From assembly GCA_910579615.1 (NCBI GenBank), contig CAJTUA010000028.1, forward strand, positions 1 through 53,457: DNA of 53,457 bases, in the 5' to 3' direction. The stretch is from an uncultured Lachnospiraceae bacterium. GTDB lineage: Bacteria > Bacillota > Clostridia > Lachnospirales > Lachnospiraceae. The notes beneath the pieces are model-generated. The model was not told the DNA's origin. It searched no databases and was given only the letters and a program-made list of their open reading frames with translations. This document shows positions 49,079 to 53,457 of the stretch, one piece after another. Position 1 is the stretch's first letter, and each line of letters opens with the position of its first letter. Both the position numbers and the translations under genes were made by a program.

Positions 49079-50308
49079 ATGAAACGAGTTGTGGTTACGG
49101 GGATGGGTGTCATCTCACCAATCGGCAATTCCGTGGAGGAATTCTGGGAAAATGTAAAGAAGAAAACGGTGGGGATTGCGCCAATTACTTATTTTGACAC
49201 GGCGGAATACAAGGCGAAGGTTGCCGCACAGGTCAAGGGTTTTGAACCGGGCGAATATATGGACGCGAAGGCGGCGCGCCGGATGGAGCCATTCTGCCAG
49301 TATGCCGTGGCAGCGGCAGGACAGGCAATCAAGGATGCCGGGCTTGACCTTGAAACAGAAGATACCACGAGGATTGGCGTATGTGTCAGCTCCGGTATCG
49401 GAAGTATGCAGGCGATTGAGCGTGAACACGAAAAACTTTTGGAAAAGGGTCCAAAGCGCACGAACCCGATGCTCATCCCGCTCATGATTTCCAATATGGC
49501 GGCGGGCAATGTCTCGATTGCCTACGGGCTGCGCGGCAAATGCACGAATGTCGTTACGGCGTGCGCGACGGGCACGAATTCCATCGGAGATGCATACCGC
49601 TCCATCCAGGTTGGCGAGGCGGATGTTATGGTCTGCGGCGGCACGGAGGCCGCGATTACCCCTCTTTCCGTGGCAGGCTTCTGCGCCCTGACAGCGCTCA
49701 GCTCCGTGGAGGATCCGGTGAAAGCATCCCTGCCGTTTGACAAAAACCGGAGCGGGTTCGTCATGGGAGAAGGCGCGGGCGTGGTTGTCTTGGAATCCTA
49801 TGAACATGCGATGGCAAGAGGGGCGCATATCTACGCGGAGATTGTCGGCTACGGTGCGACCTCGGACGCTTACCACATCACACTTCCGGCAGAGGACGGC
49901 GACGGCGCGGCGCGCGCGATGAGCTTTGCATTAAACGAGGCAGGCATTGCGCCGGAACAGGTGGATTACATCAATGCGCACGGTACCGCGACGCACGCGA
50001 ACGATTTGTTTGAGACGCGCGCGATTAAAAAAGCGTTTGGCGACGCTGCTTACAAAGTGAAAATCAGCTCGACAAAGTCCATGATTGGCCATCTGCTCGG
50101 TGCTGCGGGCGCGGTGGAATTCATTGTCTGTGTGAAGTCAATCCTTGACGGTTATGTCCATGCGACGGCAGGCCTTACCGAGTGTGAGGAGGAGATGGAC
50201 TTGGATTACTGCAAACAGGCTTGTGAAATGCCCGTGAATTACGCTATGAGCAATTCCTTAGGCTTTGGGGGGCATAATGCGGTGCTTCTCATAAAGAAAG
50301 CAGAGTAA
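49079..50308 (+). CDS. fabF: 3-oxoacyl-ACP synthase II
   Basis: Elongating condensing enzyme of fatty-acid synthesis. The 409-residue protein has Cys162 in TACATGTNSIG, the first His in NAHGTATHANDLFET, and the second in KSMIGHLLGAAGAVEF, plus the usual end NSLGFGGHNAVL. ATGGAGG precedes the ATG, directly after the tandem leader elements. fabZ follows after 170 bases, where accB would often stand; no gene is there. Confidence 0.96.
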   Translation: MKRVVVTGMGVISPIGNSVEEFWENVKKKTVGIAPITYFDTAEYKAKVAAQVKGFEPGEYMDAKAARRMEPFCQYAVAAAGQAIKDAGLDLETEDTTRIGVCVSSGIGSMQAIEREHEKLLEKGPKRTNPMLIPLMISNMAAGNVSIAYGLRGKCTNVVTACATGTNSIGDAYRSIQVGEADVMVCGGTEAAITPLSVAGFCALTALSSVEDPVKASLPFDKNRSGFVMGEGAGVVVLESYEHAMARGAHIYAEIVGYGATSDAYHITLPAEDGDGAARAMSFALNEAGIAPEQVDYINAHGTATHANDLFETRAIKKAFGDAAYKVKISSTKSMIGHLLGAAGAVEFIVCVKSILDGYVHATAGLTECEEEMDLDYCKQACEMPVNYAMSNSLGFGGHNAVLLIKKAE

Positions 50309-50478
50309 GGGGTGTCCGCGCGTCAGAAAGCATTGATAAAATGTAAAAAGAAGCGCCGCGGGCTGCCCGCAAAATAAAAAAAGGGTATAAACGCGGGGAA
50401 AATTTGCCTGGAAAACAAGGCAGTATAAGAGATTCGTAAAAGGACCCGCGTCAGTGCGCACGAAAAAGCGAGGTAAAT

Positions 50479-50901
50479 ATGTTAACGATAAAAGAGATTA
50501 TGGAAATTATTCCACACCGCCCTCCATTCCTTTTGGTTGACCGGATTGAGGAGCTAGAGCCGGGCAAGCATGCGGTAGGGAAAAAGTGTGTCAGCATGAA
50601 TGAGCCGTATTTTGTCGGGCATTTCCCGAACGAGCCAGTTATGCCGGGGGTGCTTGTGATGGAGGCGCTTGCACAGGTCGGGGCGGTTATCTGCCTTTCC
50701 CTAGAGCAGAACAGGGGAAAGACTGCGTATTTTGGAGGCATCAGTAAGGCGAGGTTCCGCAACAAGGTTGTGCCGGGCGATGTGCTTACGCTTGAGGTGG
50801 ATATCGTCAAATGCAAAGGACCGGTCGGAATCGGTATGGCAAAGGCCTACGATGGCGATAAGATTTTCGCGGAGGGCGAAATCACATTTATGATTAGTTA
50901 G
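50479..50901 (+). CDS. fabZ: 3-hydroxyacyl-ACP dehydratase
   Basis: 140 residues with the hot-dog fold motifs IPHRPPFLLVDRI and GHFPNEPVMPGVLVMEALAQ, which hold the active-site His and Glu. GCGAGGTAA is a modest ribosome-binding site. The next gene, accD, starts 18 bases after its stop. Confidence 0.96.
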   Translation: MLTIKEIMEIIPHRPPFLLVDRIEELEPGKHAVGKKCVSMNEPYFVGHFPNEPVMPGVLVMEALAQVGAVICLSLEQNRGKTAYFGGISKARFRNKVVPGDVLTLEVDIVKCKGPVGIGMAKAYDGDKIFAEGEITFMIS

Positions 50902-50919
50902 TAAGGAGTGTGAGGGAAT

Positions 50920-51828
50920 TTGGCGGAGAAAAGCAAAAAAAACAGCCAGGGAGATTACAGGGCGGATGCATTTGCACAGTCGCAGGAACCGGATGGCTTG
51001 TTCCAGAAATGTGAGAAATGCGGTGAGTCAATCCGTGCAGAGGAGATTGTGACGAATTACCATATCTGCCCGAAATGCCAGTGTTATTTCCGGGTGCCGC
51101 CGCGCGCGCGCATCAGCATGGTGGTGGATAAGGCAAGTTTTGTGGAGTGGGATGCGGGGCTTGCGGTTTCCGACCCGTTAAACTTTCCGGGGTATACAGA
51201 AAAATTGGAACATATGCGTCAGGTGACGGGGATTGATGAGGCGGTGCTGACCGGAAAGGCAGCCATCGACGGAATGCCCGTTGCCATCGGCGTAATGGCG
51301 GCATCTTTTATGATGGGGAGCATGGGTGAGATTGTCGGGGAGAAATTGACGAGGATGATTGAGCGTGCGACGAGGGAACGGCTTCCGGTCGTAATTTTTT
51401 GCAGTTCCGGGGGCGCGAGGATGCAGGAGGGGATTGTGTCGCTGATGCAGATGGCAAAGACTGCGGGCGCGTTAAAACGCCATTCGGAGGCGGGGCTTTA
51501 CTATGTTTCCGTCCTGACGGACCCGACCACCGGCGGTGTGATGGCAAGTTTTGCGATGCTCGGGGACACGATTTTAGCGGAGCCAGGGGCACTGATTGGA
51601 TTTGCGGGGCCGCGCGTGATTGAGCAGACCATCGGGCAGAAGCTCCCGGAGGGCTTTCAGCGTGCGGAATTTTTGTTGGAACACGGCTTTGTGGACAAAA
51701 TTGTAAAACGCGACCGGATGAAGAAGACGCTCTCGTTTTTGATAGAGGCGAACGGCGGGGAAAAGCCACCTGTGGCGCGGATGTATACCGCACCGGTATC
51801 GCCGCAGGAAAAGGTTGAGATTGACTAA
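50920..51828 (+). CDS. accD: Acetyl-CoA carboxylase carboxyltransferase subunit beta
   Basis: Starts at TTG 50920, nine bases after AAGGAGTG. The 302-residue protein has a zinc finger Cys31-x2-Cys34...Cys50-x2-Cys53, then the crotonase-type carboxyltransferase core (SSGGARMQEGIVSLMQMAKT and TDPTTGGVMASFAMLGD). It forms the transferase of acetyl-CoA carboxylase with AccA. accC and accB are not in this cluster. Confidence 0.96.
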   Translation: MAEKSKKNSQGDYRADAFAQSQEPDGLFQKCEKCGESIRAEEIVTNYHICPKCQCYFRVPPRARISMVVDKASFVEWDAGLAVSDPLNFPGYTEKLEHMRQVTGIDEAVLTGKAAIDGMPVAIGVMAASFMMGSMGEIVGEKLTRMIERATRERLPVVIFCSSGGARMQEGIVSLMQMAKTAGALKRHSEAGLYYVSVLTDPTTGGVMASFAMLGDTILAEPGALIGFAGPRVIEQTIGQKLPEGFQRAEFLLEHGFVDKIVKRDRMKKTLSFLIEANGGEKPPVARMYTAPVSPQEKVEID

Positions 51829-51854
51829 AAATTTTTTCTGGTATGGAGGTTATC

Positions 51855-52772
51855 ATGGGTGAATTGACGGCTTGGGATAGGGTGAAGCGCGCAAGGAGCA
51901 ATGAGCGCCCGACAAGCATTGATTATATCAGCGGGATTTTTGACCGTTTCATGGAATTGCACGGCGACCGTGTCTGCCGTGACGATGGGGCGATTGTCGG
52001 CGGAATTGCACGGATTGGCGGCATTATGGTGACGGTGATTGGCGAGCAGAAGGGGCGGACCTTAAAGCAGAACCAGAAGCGCAATTTTGGTATGCCGTAT
52101 CCGGATGGCTACCGCAAGGCGCTGCGCCTGATGAAGCAGGCAGAGAAATTTAACCGCCCGATTATTTGTTTTGTCGATACGCCGGGGGCGTTTTGCGGCA
52201 TCGAGGCGGAGGAGCGCGGACAGGGTGAGGCGATTGCAAGAAACCTCTATGAGATGTCGGCGCTAAGGGTTCCGGTGCTCTCGATTTTAATCGGGGAGGG
52301 CGGCAGCGGCGGGGCGCTTGCGCTCGCGGTCGCGAATGAAGTCTGGATGCTGGAGAATGCTACCTATTCGATTCTTTCCCCGGAGGGTTTTGCGTCGATT
52401 TTGTGGAAGGACGGGAGCCGCGCGAACGAGGCTGCCGATGTGATGAAAATTACGGCGGGGGATTTGAAGGATTTGCATATTGTGGAGCGCGTGTTTGGCG
52501 AGCGGCTTCTATTGCCGGACGGATATGGCTTAGAGCAGGAAAGTGAGCTTATGGACAGTATGCGTGAGCTTGCGCAGTACCGCAGCGATGCCGCGAAGGA
52601 GGAAACCCAAAAGGAGGGTGAGCAGGAGGATGCCATCATGTTAAACCGCGACAATATGGAGCTGCTTGTGTGTGAGCTTCGGGAGGGAATCCTGGAATTT
52701 CTGCGCAATTACCACCAAAAAACTGCGAGCCAGATTGTCGGGGAGCGCTATGACCGGTTCCGGAAATTCTGA
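51855..52772 (+). CDS. accA: Acetyl-CoA carboxylase carboxyltransferase subunit alpha
   Basis: Start at 51855 (MGELTAWDRVKRARS) after GGAGG; the ATG at 51843 would include it. The 305-residue protein has the N-terminal ARSxERPTSxDYI motif, VIGEQKGR, the CoA/biotin-binding VDTPGAFCGIEAEERGQGEA and IGEGGSGGALA. It is the last gene of the cluster; no terminator was seen after it. Confidence 0.95.
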   Translation: MGELTAWDRVKRARSNERPTSIDYISGIFDRFMELHGDRVCRDDGAIVGGIARIGGIMVTVIGEQKGRTLKQNQKRNFGMPYPDGYRKALRLMKQAEKFNRPIICFVDTPGAFCGIEAEERGQGEAIARNLYEMSALRVPVLSILIGEGGSGGALALAVANEVWMLENATYSILSPEGFASILWKDGSRANEAADVMKITAGDLKDLHIVERVFGERLLLPDGYGLEQESELMDSMRELAQYRSDAAKEETQKEGEQEDAIMLNRDNMELLVCELREGILEFLRNYHQKTASQIVGERYDRFRKF

Positions 52773-52818
52773 TTCCAGCAATTCGCCTGTTCGGTGAGTC
52801 GCCTAAAATACACAGTGA

Positions 52819-52864
52819 TTGAACCTATATCCCATGCAATGTATAATTTATCTATCAGCTGATA
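52819..52864 (+). promoter_or_regulatory. Promoter and palindromic operator of the broken XRE gene
   Basis: TTGAAC (52819-52824), 17 bases, TATAAT (52842-52847), then the perfect palindrome TATCAGCTGATA (52853-52864) over the start region, a likely autorepressor site. Confidence 0.6.
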
Positions 52865-52891
52865 AGTATGATATATATTGGAGGTAAAAAT

Positions 52892-53014
52892 ATGGATATG
52901 GATATAGGCAGTACAATTAAGAAATTGCGGATGAACAGCAAAATGACGCAGGAAGAGGTTGCGGAATATTTGGGTATTTCTTTTCATGGAGGTGTTATAA
53001 TAGGACTAAATTAA
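52892..53014 (+). pseudogene. XRE-family HTH regulator gene cut by inserted DNA
   Basis: Starts MDMDIGSTIKKLRMNSKMTQ after TTGGAGGT, continues EEVAEYLGIS and then leaves the family pattern at about 52986: where FQAVSKWE is normal, the frame gives FHGGVIIGLN and stops. Only the first 31-32 residues are native. The rest of the gene is not in the window. Confidence 0.75.
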
Positions 53015-53256
53015 GAGAAGCCCAGTAAAATCAAGGGTTTGCACTGATTTAGTCCTATTATTCTAAGCCCATTTTAGGTCAAGATTAGGACAGCGCTGAT
53101 CAAAATCGAAAACCTACATTACGAAAGTCAGATAATGGTCGATTACTGATACGGTCATTCTATGGCTTTAAGGAAATGCGAGGTGAAACAAAATAACAAA
53201 GATTTAGGTAGGACTAAATTGGCTCTCTAAACGGATATTCCGTTTGTGCAATGCTA
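52986..53256 (+). mobile_element. Unidentified inserted DNA between the broken XRE gene and the IS5-family element
   Basis: TAGGACTAAATT occurs directly at 53001-53012 and 53209-53220. A 15-base sequence (52997-53011) and its exact reverse complement (53047-53061) form a hairpin with a 35-base loop. No coding region is visible. It could be the end of an insertion sequence or a small non-autonomous element; the family is unknown. Confidence 0.5.
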
Positions 53257-53457
53257 GAGCGTGTTTGAAAATTAAAAAATGCACAAAATATTTGTACAAG
53301 CCCCTTTATTATAATAAAATAAAGAAAAAGAGGGCAGATATTATGTCAAGACGCTATGAGCTTACAGATCAGGAATGGGAACAGGTTGCATCCTTGCTTC
53401 CTAAGGAAAAGACGGGAAAACCAGGACGCCCTTCCAAGGATAACCGTACCATGCTCA
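53257..53457 (+). mobile_element. Left end of an IS5-family insertion sequence (runs off the window)
   Basis: It begins at the sequence GAGCGTGTTTGAAA (53257-53270), a typical inverted-repeat end of the IS5 family (IS427 group), preceded by CTA. The transposase gene starts 86 bases in. The right end lies beyond the window. Confidence 0.75.
53343..53457 (+). CDS. IS5-family transposase, N-terminal part only
   Basis: ATG 53343; the visible 38 residues read MSRRYELTDQEWEQVASLLP and then KEKTGKPGRPSKDNRTML, the DUF4096-type N-terminus of IS5-family transposases. The gene is cut by the end of the window; in this group it is often split in two frames. Confidence 0.85.
   Translation, partial: MSRRYELTDQEWEQVASLLPKEKTGKPGRPSKDNRTML

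Noticed and set aside
52986..53062. Integron attC site
   Set aside because: The mirror pair is perfect and AT-rich and lacks the R and L box pattern of attC; no integrase or cassette is near.

Overview
The window looks like chromosomal DNA of a Gram-positive anaerobe of the class Clostridia, most likely Lachnospiraceae. The grounds are strong AGGAGG ribosome-binding sites, sigma-A promoters with 17-base spacers, a sigma-D type promoter, a CIRCE heat-shock operator, LexA/DinR boxes of the Bacillus type, the XRE-DUF3169, PadR-DUF1700/DUF4097 and RloAB cassettes, and a clostridial fatty-acid cluster. The species cannot be named from sequence alone.

Layout. 1-253: the 3' part of tRNA-Val, tRNA-Leu and their terminator. 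0.4-2.75 kb: a DNA-damage cluster (SRAP/HMCES-type protein, Y-family polymerase, small protein); the polymerase has its own promoter carrying two LexA boxes. 2.9-5.7 kb: a chemoreceptor, then a DUF6033-like gene behind a sigma-D (flagellar) promoter. 5.8-8.2 kb: KtrB/KtrA potassium uptake and tRNA-Gly. 8.2-15.4 kb: SpoU-type RNA methyltransferase, ABC-F protein, a glycogen-debranching-like protein whose catalytic residues all appear replaced, a TraX-like membrane protein, a cysteine-rich small protein and a DUF5721-like protein. 15.5-17.9 kb: htpG under a perfect CIRCE. 17.9-26.3 kb: accessory DNA, with a possible group II intron end, a fragment of a conjugative-element gene, an RloAB/AbiL-type defence pair with a following AT-rich helicase, a decayed IS3 element, and a minus-strand PHP phosphatase and XRE-DUF3169 cassette. 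26.5-34.7 kb: argF, topoisomerase III, a beta-helix acyltransferase-like protein and a large hybrid sensor kinase. 34.8-40.7 kb, minus strand: fruR-fruK-fruA-ptsH-ptsI, a complete fructose PTS operon with a mirror-image operator pair at its promoter. 40.8-43.9 kb: PadR, a small protein, DUF1700/DUF4097, and an opposing small gene. 44-46.8 kb: pyruvate kinase, ECF-like sigma factor and its probable membrane partner. 46.9-52.8 kb: fabD-fabG-fabF-fabZ-accD-accA. 52.8-53.5 kb: an XRE regulator broken by inserted DNA, then the left end of an IS5-family element running off the window.

The most notable signal is a family of roughly 100-base fold-back elements. There are eight full and two partial copies, at 8207-8364, 9314-9419, 14813-14920, 31112-31171, 46257-46367, 46806-46914 and a 103-base tandem triplet at 48756-49064. 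Every copy lies between a stop codon or tRNA terminator and the ribosome-binding site of the next plus-strand gene, in the same orientation, and ends in a conserved GCGGAAC tail. The paired arms change together between copies, which points to selection on a folded structure. I know no name for this family. The other main surprises are the debranching-enzyme-like pseudoenzyme and an HPr that has the catalytic His but lacks the regulatory Ser46.
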